DNA of 64,000 nucleotides from Streptomyces olivaceus (GTDB taxonomy: Bacteria; Actinomycetota; Actinomycetes; Streptomycetales; Streptomycetaceae): contig NZ_JOFH01000013.1 of the NCBI RefSeq assembly GCF_000721235.1, positions 121,878 to 185,877 on the forward strand, written 5' to 3'. Of this stretch, positions 25,505-35,600 are shown one piece after another. The notes beneath the pieces were generated by a model. That model was given only the letters and a program-made list of their open reading frames with translations. It was not told where the DNA came from and did not search any database. The position numbers and the translations under genes are program-made. Numbering within the stretch: position 1 is the first letter of the stretch; every line of letters starts with the position of its first letter.

Positions 25505-26668
25505 ATGCTGGACAAGGAACTCGACCTGGATTTCCCGGCGTGGCCGCAGTACGACGACACCGAGCGTGCCGGGCTCGTCCGTGCCCTGGAGCAGGGACAG
25601 TGGTGGCGTATCGGCGGCAGTGAGGTGGACGAGTTCGAGCGCGAGTTCGCCGAGGCGAACGGTGCCCCGCACGCGCTCGCGGTGACGACCGGGACGCACG
25701 CCCTGGAACTGGCACTGCAGGTGCTCGGCGTCGGCCCCGGCACCGAGGTCGTCGTGCCGGCGTTCACCTTCATCTCGTCGTCGCAGGCCGCGCAGCGACT
25801 GGGCGCGGTGGCCGTCCCGGTCGACGTCGACCTGGACACGTACTGCCTGGACCCCGAGGCGGTGGCGGCGGCGATCACGCCGCGCACCGCGGCGATCATG
25901 CCGGTGCACATGGCCGGTCAGATCTGCGACATGGACGCCCTCGGCAAGCTGTCGGCGGACTCCGGCGTCCCGCTGCTGCACGACGCCGCGCACGCGCACG
26001 GCGGGCGGTGGCGCGACCAGGGCGTGTCGGCGCTGGGCACGATGGCGGCGTTCAGCTTCCAGAACGGCAAGCTGATGACCGCGGGCGAGGGCGGAGCGGT
26101 CACCTTCCCGGACATCGAGCAGTACGAGACGGCGTTCCTCCGGCACAGCTGCGGCCGCCCCCGCACGGACCGCACCTACCGGCACCAGACCTCCGGCTCC
26201 AACTTCCGGATGAACGAGTTCACCGCGAGCGTGCTGCGCGCCCAACTGGCCCGGCTCGACGGCCAGATCGACACCCGGGAGCAGCGCTGGCCGGTGCTGG
26301 CCGGACAACTCGCGCGGATCACGGGCGTGCTGCCGCAGGCCACCGACGACCGGTGCACCCGCAACCCGCACTACATGGCCATGTTCCGGGTGCCCGGCAT
26401 CTCCGAACAGCGGCGCAACGAACTGGTCGACGCGCTGGTGGCCCGCGGCCTGCCGGCCTTCGCGGCGTTCCGCGCGATCCATCGCACCAAGGCGTTCTGG
26501 GAGACCGGGGCGCCCGACGAACCGGTCGAGGCGATCGCCCGTCGGTGCCCGAACAGCGAGGCGCTGTCCACCGACTGCGTCTGGCTGCACCACCGGACCC
26601 TGCTCGGCACCGAGGAGCAGATGCACGCCGTCGCCGAGGTCGTCTCCGACGCGCTGGCGGCGTCGTGA
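25505..26668 (+). CDS. rifK: 3-amino-5-hydroxybenzoate (AHBA) synthase
   Basis: This 387-residue PLP enzyme of the DegT/DnrJ/EryC1 fold is very close to RifK in sequence. It starts with DLDFPAWPQYDDTE, continues RALEQGQWWRIGG and TFISSSQAAQRLGAV, and has the PLP lysine in FSFQNGKLMTAGEGGAV (about residue 188) and AFLRHSCGRPR. It aromatises 5-amino-5-deoxy-3-dehydroshikimate to AHBA, the starter unit of ansamycins and mitomycins. The ATG at 25505 has GAGGAGGG at an ideal distance and gives RifK length; an upstream in-frame ATG at 25439 would add 22 unrelated residues. It overlaps the next gene by 4 nt (GTGA). Confidence 0.96.
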   Translation: MLDKELDLDFPAWPQYDDTERAGLVRALEQGQWWRIGGSEVDEFEREFAEANGAPHALAVTTGTHALELALQVLGVGPGTEVVVPAFTFISSSQAAQRLGAVAVPVDVDLDTYCLDPEAVAAAITPRTAAIMPVHMAGQICDMDALGKLSADSGVPLLHDAAHAHGGRWRDQGVSALGTMAAFSFQNGKLMTAGEGGAVTFPDIEQYETAFLRHSCGRPRTDRTYRHQTSGSNFRMNEFTASVLRAQLARLDGQIDTREQRWPVLAGQLARITGVLPQATDDRCTRNPHYMAMFRVPGISEQRRNELVDALVARGLPAFAAFRAIHRTKAFWETGAPDEPVEAIARRCPNSEALSTDCVWLHHRTLLGTEEQMHAVAEVVSDALAAS

Positions 26669-27729
26669 CGCTGCGGCTCGCGATGGTCGGCTTCGGCTGG
26701 GCGGCCCGCTCGATCTGGTTGCCGCGACTGCGGCGGCAGCCGGGCCTGGCGGTGACGACGGTCGTCGACCCGGACGCGGCGGCCCGGGCGGCGGCCGAGG
26801 ACGACGGAGTCGGGACGGTGCTCGACCGCCCCGACACCCTGTCCGCGGCCGACGTCGACCTGGCGGTCGTCGCCGTACCCAACCACGCCCACTGCGCCGT
26901 GGCGGCCGCCCTGCTGCGCCGCGGCATCGCCGTCTTCCTGGAGAAGCCGGTGTGCCTGACCGAGACGGAGGCCGAGGAGCTGGCGTCGGCGGAGAAGGAG
27001 GGCGGCGCCGTACTGATCGCGGGCAGCGCCGCCCGGCACCGCCCGGACGTACGCGCGCTGGGCGGGCTGGCGGCGGACATCGGCCCGATCCGGCACGTCC
27101 GCCTGGACTGGGTGCGCGCCAGTGGAGTCCCCGGCACCGGGTGGTTCACGCGGCAGGACCTGTCCGGCGGCGGCGTACTGGTCGACCTCGGCTGGCATCT
27201 GCTCGACGTGCTGCTGGCCGTGCTGGGCCCCGTGGAGTTCGACGACGTGGTCGGCACGACCGGCACGGACTTCGTCGGCCGCTCCTCGGCACAGGCGGCC
27301 TGGAAGGACGCGGCCGCCACGGGCGCGGTCGCCGACGTCGAGGACACGGTGCGCGGCTTCCTGGTCGCCGCCGACGGCACGTCGGTCGCGCTGCACGCGA
27401 GCTGGGCGTCCCACGCCACGCGCGACACGACCACCGTCGAACTGCACGGGAACGCCGGTACGGCCAGGCTGACCTGCACCTTCGGCTTCAGTCCGAACCG
27501 GGTCGCCGAGCCGGTACTCACGCTGACCCGGGACGGCGCGAGCGACGCGGTGCCCTTCGCGGCGGAGCCCGTCGGCGCCGAGTACGACCGGCAGGTGGCC
27601 GCGCTGACCGCGCTCCTCGCGGACCCGGCGAGCAGGGGCCGGGCCGTGGACGACGCACGCTGGACGGTGCGGCTGATCGAACGGCTCTACGCGTCGGCAC
27701 GGGGGAGGACGTCATGCGCGGTGGCCTGA
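26665..27729 (+). CDS. rifL: Gfo/Idh/MocA oxidoreductase of AHBA synthesis (RifL-like)
   Basis: This 354-residue oxidoreductase starts VTLRLAMVGFGWAARSIWLP (Rossmann GxGxxA) and has FLEKPVCLTETEAEEL with the EKP motif and GGGVLVDLGWHLLDVLL in the substrate domain. RifL works with RifK in the early AHBA branch that makes UDP-3-keto-glucose and kanosamine from UDP-glucose (established for rifamycin). The GTG start is inside the end of the AHBA-synthase gene, and the gene overlaps the phosphatase by 16 nt, so K-L-M-G are one tightly coupled operon. Confidence 0.88.
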   Translation: MTLRLAMVGFGWAARSIWLPRLRRQPGLAVTTVVDPDAAARAAAEDDGVGTVLDRPDTLSAADVDLAVVAVPNHAHCAVAAALLRRGIAVFLEKPVCLTETEAEELASAEKEGGAVLIAGSAARHRPDVRALGGLAADIGPIRHVRLDWVRASGVPGTGWFTRQDLSGGGVLVDLGWHLLDVLLAVLGPVEFDDVVGTTGTDFVGRSSAQAAWKDAAATGAVADVEDTVRGFLVAADGTSVALHASWASHATRDTTTVELHGNAGTARLTCTFGFSPNRVAEPVLTLTRDGASDAVPFAAEPVGAEYDRQVAALTALLADPASRGRAVDDARWTVRLIERLYASARGRTSCAVA

Positions 27730-28379
27730 CCCCCCTGCCCACCAGGGCGATCGTGTTCGACCTGGACGGTGTGCTGGTGGACAGCGTCGGCGTGATGCGG
27801 GAGGCGTTCACGGTGGCCTACCGCGAGGTCGTCGGACCCGGCGAGCCGCCGTTCGCCGAGTACAGCAAGCACCTCGGACGCTACTTCCCGGACATCATGC
27901 GCATCATGGGGCTGCCGCTCGCCCTGCAGGAACCGTTCGTGCGGGAGAGCTACCGGCTGGCCCACCGGGTCAGGATGTTCGACGGCGTGCCGGACCTGCT
28001 GCGTTCGCTGCGGGCCGACGGGTACCGCCTGGCGGTGGCGACCGGCAAGAGCGGGCCGCGGGCCAGGTCCCTGCTGGACGGGCTCGGCGTGCTGAAGCAG
28101 TTCGAGCACGTGCTGGGGTCGGACGAGGTGGCGAACGCCAAGCCGGCGCCGGACATCGTGCTGCGGGCGATGGAACTGCTCGGTGCCGGCCCGGACGAGA
28201 CGATGATGATCGGCGACGCGGTGACCGACCTGGCCAGCGCCCGTGCGGCGGGCGTCACGGCCGTCGCGGCGCTGTGGGGCGAGAGCGATCCCTCCGACCT
28301 GCTGGCGGCCGAGCCGGACGCGGTCCTGCACAAGCCCGGTGAACTGGTCGCGCTGTGCGGGGGTGGTCCCCTCGCGTGA
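27714..28379 (+). CDS. rifM: HAD-family phosphatase of AHBA synthesis (RifM-like)
   Basis: This 221-residue HAD-IA phosphatase has motif I VFDLDGVLVDSVG (about residue 14), motif II LAVATGKSG (about 105), Lys in NAKPAPDIV and motif IV MMIGDAVTDLASA (about 165). A helical cap lies between motifs I and II. RifM homologues are required for AHBA formation in the kanosamine branch. The ATG at 27714 has GGGGAGGA at 5-9 nt and lies within the rifL-like gene. Confidence 0.9.
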   Translation: MRGGLTPLPTRAIVFDLDGVLVDSVGVMREAFTVAYREVVGPGEPPFAEYSKHLGRYFPDIMRIMGLPLALQEPFVRESYRLAHRVRMFDGVPDLLRSLRADGYRLAVATGKSGPRARSLLDGLGVLKQFEHVLGSDEVANAKPAPDIVLRAMELLGAGPDETMMIGDAVTDLASARAAGVTAVAALWGESDPSDLLAAEPDAVLHKPGELVALCGGGPLA

Positions 28380-29421
28380 CGGGACTGCCGAGCGGGTCGC
28401 CGTCGACCTCGGCGACCGCTCGTACGACGTGCACATCGGTCCCGGCGTGCGCGGGCTGCTGCCGGACCTCGTCGCCGGCACCGGCGCGCGCCGGGTGGCG
28501 GTGGTGTCGGCACGGCCCGAGGGCTGGGTCCCCGACTGCGGCCGGCCGACGCTGCGGCTCGACGCCGTGGACGGCGAGCACCACAAGACGCTCGCCGAGG
28601 TGGAGCGGCTGTGCCGGCGCTTCGCCGAGTTCGGCCTGACCCGCTCGGACGTGATCGTCTCGTGCGGCGGTGGCACCACGACCGACGTGGTCGGTCTGGC
28701 CGCGGCGCTCTACCACCGCGGCACGGCCGTCATCCACCTGCCGACCTCGCTGCTGGCCCAGGTGGACGCGAGCATCGGCGGGAAGACAGCCGTCAACCTG
28801 CCCACCGGAAAGAACCTGGTCGGCGCGTTCTGGCAGCCGGCCGCGGTGCTGTGCGACAGCGAGTTCCTCGACACACTGCCGCCCCGTGAACTGCTCAACG
28901 GCTACGGCGAGATCGCCCGTTGCCACTTCATCGGCGCCGACGGCCTGCGCGGGCTGCCGCTGCCGGAGCAGATCGTGGGCAGCGTGCGGTTGAAGGCGTC
29001 CGTGGTGGCGGCCGACGAACGCGACGGCGGCCTGCGCCACCTGCTGAACTACGGCCACACCCTGGGGCACGCGATCGAGAAGGCGACCGACTTCGCGGTG
29101 CGCCACGGCGAGGCCGTCGCGATCGGCACGGTGTTCGCGGGCCGGCTCGCCGGCGTACTGGGCCGCGTCCCGCCCGACCGGGTGGCCGAACACGAGGCCG
29201 TGGTCGGCCACTACGGGCTGCCGACCGCACTGCCGGCGGGCGTGGACGATGGCGCGCTGGTGAACCTGATGCGGCAGGACAAGAAGGTGACCGTGGGTCT
29301 GGCGTTCGTGCTGGACGGCCCGGACGGGGCGGAGTTGGTACGCGGCGTGCCCGAACGGGCGGTCACCGAAGCGCTGGCCGCGATGCCACGCGCCGAAAAG
29401 GCAGCCGGAAAGCGCCGGTGA
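28363..29421 (+). CDS. rifG: aminodehydroquinate synthase (RifG-like, dehydroquinate synthase family)
   Basis: This 352-residue AroB-like enzyme cyclises aminoDAHP to 5-deoxy-5-aminodehydroquinate. NAD and metal-site blocks are clear: VIVSCGGGTTTDVVGLAAALY, HLPTSLLAQVDASIGGKTAVN (read as HLPTSLLAQVDASIGGKT), GKNLVGAFWQP, NGYGEIARCHF and the zinc-ligand region LLNYGHTLGHAIE plus RHGEAVAIG. Canonical AroB has GMAE(M/V)IK in place of NGYGEIARC, and this divergence is expected for RifG-type enzymes. The GTG start lies 17 nt inside the phosphatase gene. It is the last gene before the PKS. Confidence 0.9.
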   Translation: MVPSRDGTAERVAVDLGDRSYDVHIGPGVRGLLPDLVAGTGARRVAVVSARPEGWVPDCGRPTLRLDAVDGEHHKTLAEVERLCRRFAEFGLTRSDVIVSCGGGTTTDVVGLAAALYHRGTAVIHLPTSLLAQVDASIGGKTAVNLPTGKNLVGAFWQPAAVLCDSEFLDTLPPRELLNGYGEIARCHFIGADGLRGLPLPEQIVGSVRLKASVVAADERDGGLRHLLNYGHTLGHAIEKATDFAVRHGEAVAIGTVFAGRLAGVLGRVPPDRVAEHEAVVGHYGLPTALPAGVDDGALVNLMRQDKKVTVGLAFVLDGPDGAELVRGVPERAVTEALAAMPRAEKAAGKRR

Positions 29422-29690
29422 ATTCCGGGAGGCAGTCCGGAAGGCAGTCGGCGGGCGCCGCAGGGCTGCCCTCCGGCACGCGCCTGAGCTGCCGGTTTCG
29501 AGGGGTAGGGGGTGCGGAAGCGGAAATGAGGGGTGGCTGTCCCCGCGGTGCCCGTAGTTAGCATTCGGTGGCCGATGGAATTCCCGGCCGGCTTCGTCCA
29601 CAAATGCCAATCACCTCGACGCAACACCTCGACGCAACACCTCGATTCAAGCATCTCGACTCAAGCATCTCGACGAAAAGTGTGGGTGGC
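29422..29690 (+). promoter_or_regulatory. intergenic leader before the PKS genes
   Basis: This 269-nt gap between the rifG-like stop and the PKS start contains AGGGGGT at 29507-29513 (shared with two other promoter regions of the cluster), a further GAGGGGTGG at about 29529, and an AT-richer stretch around TAGTTAGCATT (29555-29565) that could be a -10. It ends in the tandem repeat listed separately. A GTG at 29568 is in frame with the PKS but would translate the repeat. Confidence 0.45.
29612..29680 (+). repeat. five tandem 13-15-nt repeats immediately before the PKS start
   Basis: Units CACCTCGACGCAA, CACCTCGACGCAA, CACCTCGATTCAAG, CATCTCGACTCAAG and CATCTCGACGAAAAG run head to tail from 29612 to 29680, ending 10 nt before the ATG. 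The first two copies are identical and the rest decay. It is AT-richer than the surroundings. It may be a protein-binding array, an RNA element in the leader, or simple slippage in untranslated DNA. Confidence 0.9.
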
Positions 29691-32600
29691 ATGCTGCGCG
29701 CCGAGTTGATCCGTCCTCTCCACGAACTCCTGCGGGACCAGAGCGCTCGATTCGGCGACAAGACCGCCTTCCGGGACGCCGACCGGGCAGTCGGCTACGC
29801 CGAGTTGGAGGCGCGCACCCGCCGCCTGGCCGGACATCTCGCGCAGGCGCGACTGCGGCCGGGCGACCGGATGGCGATGCTGCTGGGCAACCGCGTGGAG
29901 ATGGTGGAGAGCTACTTCGCGGTGGTCCGCGCCGGCGGCGTGGGCGTGCCGGTCAACCCGCAGGTCTCCGTCGCCGAGTTGGAGCACATCCTCACCGACA
30001 GCGGCGCCACCGTGATCGTCACCGACCGGGCCTGGCTCGCCCGTCTCCCGTCGCTGCACCACAGGATGACCGTCCTGGTCGTGGGAGACGGACCGACGCC
30101 GCCCGGCTGCCTCTCGTACGAGCGGTTCGCCACCACCGAACCGGCCGTCCCGGCCCCGGACGACCAGGGCCTGGACGACATCGCGTGGATGCTCTACACC
30201 TCGGGCACCACCGGCAAGCCCAAGGGCGTGCTGACCACGCAGCGCAGCTGCCTCTGGTCGGTGGCCGCCTCCTACGTACCCGCGCTGGGCCTGACCGACG
30301 CCGACCGCGTGCTGTGGCCGCTGCCGCTGTTCCACAGCCTCGCGCACATCGCCTGTGTGCTGGCGGTGACCTCCGTCGGCGCGACGGCCCGCATCACCGA
30401 CGGCCTGTCCGCCGCGGACGTCCTTGACGTGTGGCGGGAGGAGGAGTCCACCGTCGTCGCCGGTGTGCCGACGCTCTACCACTACCTCGCCCGCGCCGCC
30501 GGGGCCCCGGGCTTCACCGCACCCCCGGTCCGCGTCGGCCTGGTCGGCGGCGCGGTGGCCACGGCCGCGCTGCGCAGGTCCTTCGAGGACGCCTTCGGCG
30601 CGCCGCTCGTCGACGCCTACGGCAGCACCGAGACCGCGGGCTCGATCGCCATCAACTGGCCGACCGGGGCCCGGCCGGAGGGCTCGTGCGGGCTGCCCGT
30701 GCCGGGACTGGCGGTGCGCCTGGTGGACCACGCGTCGGGGCAGGACGTGGCCGACGGGGCGGAGGGCGAGGTCTGGGTCCGCGGTCCGAACGTGATGGTG
30801 GGCTACCACAACCAGCCCGCCGCCACCGCCGAGGCGCTGGCCGGCGGCTGGTACCACACCGGCGACCTGGCCCGCCGCGACCGGGCCGGCCACCTCACCG
30901 TCACCGGCCGGATCAAGGAGCTGATCATCCGGGCCGGTGAGAACATCCACCCGGGCGAGGTGGAGGAGGTGGTCCGGCGGGCGCCGGGAGTGGCGGACGT
31001 CGCCGTCGCCGGCAAGCCGCACGACGTGTTCGGCGAGGTGCCGGTGGCGTACGTGGTGCCCGGCCCGAACGGCTTCGACCCGGCGCAGGTGCTGTCGCTG
31101 TGCCGGGAGCGGCTGTCCTACTTCAAGGTGCCCGAGGAGCTCTACGAGATCCAGCAGGTGCCGCGCACCGCGTCCGGCAAGGTCACCCGGCGCAGGCTGC
31201 TGGACGGCCCGGCCCGGCTGCGTGCGGTGGGCAACGTCTACCACGAGGCCCTGCTCCAGCTGGACTGGGTCCCGCTGCCGTCCGTGTCCGGCGGCCCGCC
31301 CGCGCCCGGCCGCTGGTCGGTCCCGGGCGACGCACCGGACGGTCTGGCCGCCGGCCTGCGGGCGGCCGGCGTCGAGGTGTCGACGGACGCCGGGCCGGAC
31401 GTCGTGGTCCTGGTGGCCGACGACCGGGCACCGGCCGCCGGACAGGTGGCGTGGCTGCGCGCGGCACTCGCCGAGGACCGCCCGGAGGCGGCCACGGTGC
31501 TGGTGCTGACCAGCGGCGCGGTCGCCACGGGCGCGGGCGAGGTCGTCGGGAACCTGGACCAGGCGGCGCTGTGGGGTGCGCTCCGGTCGGCGCAGGCCGC
31601 CGGCGGCCACCGGGTCGTGATGGTGGACCTGGACGACTACGACGACGCGGCTGCGGTGGCGAAGCTGCCGCTCGTCCTCCACAGCGGGGAGGGCCAGGCC
31701 GCCGTCCGCCCGGACACCGTGCTCGTGCCCAGGCTGCACCGGCTGCTGGTGGACAACGCGGCCGGGCGCGACGACGCCGGCGAGCCGGCCGGTGGCGCCA
31801 TCGTCACCGGCGCGCACACCGAGCGGGGCACGGCGGTCGCACACCACCTGGTCGCGGCCCGGGGTGTCCGCCGGCTGCTGCTGATCGTGCCGCCGAGGAC
31901 GGCCGACCTCACCGCGGAGCTGCGCACCCGGCTGGCCGAGGCCGGGGCCGCGGTGGACGTGGTCGAGTGCGACCTGTCCGACCGGCCGCAGCTGCGACGG
32001 GCGGTGGCCAGGGGCGGCGGACCGGTGGGTCTCGTCCTGCACGCGTGGGATCCGCAGGGCGGTGCCCCGGTCGAGCAGGCCGTCGCGGAGGTCCGGGCCC
32101 TCGGAGAGCTGGTGGCCCGGCCGGGGTCCGGGGCGTTCGTGGTGTTCTCCGCCGCGGGCGGCGTGCTCGGAGCCCCGGAGTCCTGGGAGTCGGCCGCCGT
32201 CGCCGCCTACTTCGACGCCTACGCACAGCGGCTCAGCTTCCGCGGCGTGGCGGCGTCCTCCCTGGCCTGGGAGACGCGGGAACACGGGCCGGACGACACG
32301 GCGGCCGCGCTCGACGTACGCCGGGGCCTCGGCGTGCTCGACACCGCCCTGGCCCTGAACCGGCCGCACCTGATCGCGGCCGAACCGGACACCGGCCCCC
32401 CGGCCGGGGACCGGGTGCCGCACGTACTGCGGGACGTGGCGGACCCGCCCGGCACGTCCGCGGACACCCCCGACCCGGCGGAGCTGCGGGACCGGCTGGC
32501 CGACCTCGCCGCGGCCGACCGGGCCCGCGAACTCCTCGACCTGGTACGGGAACGGACGGCGGCCCTGCTCGGGCTGGACGGGCCGCGCGCGGTGGCCGCG

Positions 32601-35600
32601 ACGACGGCCTTCACCCAGCTGGGGCTGACCTCGCTCAGCGCCGTGGCCCTGCGCAACGGCCTGGGCGACGCCACCGGGCTGCGGCTCCCGGTGACCGTCG
32701 CCTTCGACCACCCGACCCCGGACGCGCTGGCCCAGTTCCTGCACCGGCGACTGGGCGGCGAGCCGGAGCACACCGCCGACGCCCCGCTGCCGCCGGCCGA
32801 CGCGGACGAGCCGGTCGCGATCGTCGGCATGGCCTGCCGGCTGCCCGGCGGCATCGAGTCGCCGGAACAGCTGTGGGAGCTGGTGCTGGCCGGCGGTGAC
32901 GCCATAGGCGAGTTCCCGGCGGACCGCGGCTGGGACCTGGACGCGCTGTTCCACCCGGATCCGGACCACCCCGGCACGAGCTACAGCCGGCACGGTGGGT
33001 TCCTCGACGGCGCCGGCGGGTTCGACGCGGCGTTCTTCGGGATCTCGCCGCGTGAGGCGCTGGCGATGGACCCGCAGCAGCGGCTGATGCTGGAGGTGTC
33101 CTGGGAGGCCGTGGAGCGGGCCGGTCTCGACCCGGCCTCGCTGCGGGGCCGGCCGGTCGGCGTCTTCACCGGCGCGATGCACCAGAACTACGGGGTCGGC
33201 GCGGCCACCGACGGCGTCGAGGGCTACCTGCCGACCGGGCTGTCCGAGAGCGTCCTGTCCGGGCGCGTGTCGTACGCGCTCGGCCTGCGGGGACCGGCGC
33301 TGACGGTCGACACCGCGTGCTCGTCGTCCCTGGTGGCGCTGCACCTGGCGGCACAGGCGCTGCGGAACGGCGAGTGCTCGATGGCGCTGGCCGGCGGCGT
33401 CACGGTGATGGCGATGCCCGACTCGTTCGTCGGCTTCTCCCGGCAGCGCGGCCTGTCCCCGGACGGCCGGTGCAAGTCGTTCTCCTCGTCGGCGGACGGC
33501 ACGGGGTGGTCCGAGGGCGTCGGCGTCCTGGTGGTGGAGCGGTTGTCCGACGCCGAGCGGCTGGGCCACCGGGTGCTGGCCGTCGTGCGCGGGACGGCGG
33601 TGAACCAGGACGGCGCCTCCAACGGCCTGAGCGCGCCGAGCGGTCCGGCACAGCAGCAGGTCATCCGCCGGGCGCTGGCCAACGCCCGGCTCTCCGCCGC
33701 GGACGTCGACGCGGTCGAGGCGCACGGCACCGGCACGGTGCTCGGCGACCCCATCGAGGCGCAGGCGCTCCTGGCGACGTACGGCCGGGACCGGCCGGCG
33801 GACCGGCCGCTGTGGCTCGGGTCGCTGAAGTCGAACATCGGTCATGCGCAGGCGGCGGCCGGCGTCGCCGGTGTGATCAAGACGGTGCTGGCCCTGCACC
33901 ACGGCGTGCTGCCGCGGACCCTGCACGTCGACGAGCCGACGCGGCAGGTGGACTGGCCGGCGGGCGCGGTCGAGCTGCTGACGGCCCAGCGCGAGTGGCC
34001 GGAGCTGGACCGGCCGCGCCGCGCCGGGGTGTCGGCCTTCGGCGTGAGCGGCACCAACGCGCACGTCATCCTGGAGCAGGCGGGGCCGGTGGAGCCTGTG
34101 CAGCCGGTAGCCCCGGTGGAGCCGGTCGGTCAAGCGGGGCAGGCACCCGCAGCCGGGGGCGCGGTGCCGCTGCTGCTATCCGCCAAGGGGCCGGCGGCGC
34201 TCGCCGCCCAGTCCCGGCGGCTGAGGGACTTCCTCGCCACCCGGCCGCAGCGTTCCCTGGCCGACGTCGGCTGGTCGCTGGCGACCGGTCGCGCCGCGCT
34301 GTCCGACCGCGCCGTGGTCGTCGCCGCCGACCACGGCGAGGCGCTGGCCGGCCTCGACGCCCTGGCGGCGTCGGAACCGGCGGCCGGCGTCGTGACGGGG
34401 GTCGTGGCCGAGCAGACCGGCCGCACGGTGTTCGTGTTCCCCGGCCAGGGCGCCCAGTGGACCGGCATGGGCACGCAACTGCTCGCCGAATCCCCGGTGT
34501 TCGAGGCGAAGCTGCGGGACTGCGCGACAGTGCTCGACGAGCTGACCGGCTGGTCGCTCCTGGACGTCCTGGCCGGGGCGCCCGGCGCGCCGTCGCTGGA
34601 CCGCGTGGACGTGGTGCAGCCGGCCTCGTTCGCGGTGATGGTGGCACTGGCCGCGCTCTGGGAGTCCGTGGGAATCGTGCCGGACGCGGTGCTGGGGCAC
34701 TCGCAGGGCGAGATCGCCGGGGCCTGCGTGGCGGGGGCGCTGTCGCTGCGCGACGCCGCGACCGTGGTCGTGGGGCGCAGCCGCGCGATCGCCGCCGGAC
34801 TCTCCGGGCTCGGCGGCATGGTGTCCCTCGCGCTGAGCCCCGAGGACGCGACGACGCTGATCGGACAGTGGGACGGAGCGGTGCAGCTGGCCGCCGTGAA
34901 CGGACCGGCCGCCGTGGTGGCGGCCGGTGACCCGGCCGCACTGGACGAGCTGCTGGCGGTCTGCGGGCGGCGGGGCGTACGGGCGCGCCGGATCCCGGTC
35001 GACTACGCCTCGCACACCTCCTACGTCGAGCGGATCGAGCGGGAGGTGCTGGCCGCGCTGGACGGGATCGCCCCGCGCCCCGCGACGGTGCCCTTCTACT
35101 CGACGGTGACCGGCGGGTGGCTGGACACCGGCGTGCCGGACGCGCGGTACTGGTACCAGAACCTGCGGCGGCCCGTCGGGTTCGCCCCGGCCGTCCGGGC
35201 ACTGGCCGACCAGGGGCACGACGTCTTCGTCGAGGTCGGACCGCACCCGGTGCTGACCACGAGCGTGCTGGACCTGCTCGACGGCGACGAGCGGCCGGTG
35301 ACCGTGGCCGGCACGCTGCGCCGCGACGACGGCGGCCTGCGCCGGTTCCTCACGTCGCTGGCCGAACTCCACGTGCGGGGCGTCGGCACCGACCTGCGCG
35401 CCGCGTTCGGCAGCAGCCCGCGGACGCACGTACTGCCGACGTACGCGTTCCAGCACGAGCACTACTGGCTGGCCCCGGCCGGTGCCGACGCCGTCCTGGC
35501 GCTCCCGGACGGGGCCGTGCTCACCTCGGCCCTGCCGCCGTCGGCCGGTACGGCGCGCCTGCTCGACCTGGTCGTCCGGGCCGGGGACGGGGCCGGGAGC

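Noticed and set aside
29568..29690. GTG at 29568 as the PKS start
   Set aside because: It would translate the tandem repeat and add 41 residues unlike any loading module. [14 protein letters not shown] at 29691 matches RifA-type N-termini.
31250..32400. Rapamycin-like CoL-ER-ACP loading module
   Set aside because: The intervening region lacks the [15 protein letters not shown] motif and follows a KR-like fold. Together with the AHBA genes this indicates AHBA, not a cyclohexene carboxylate starter.
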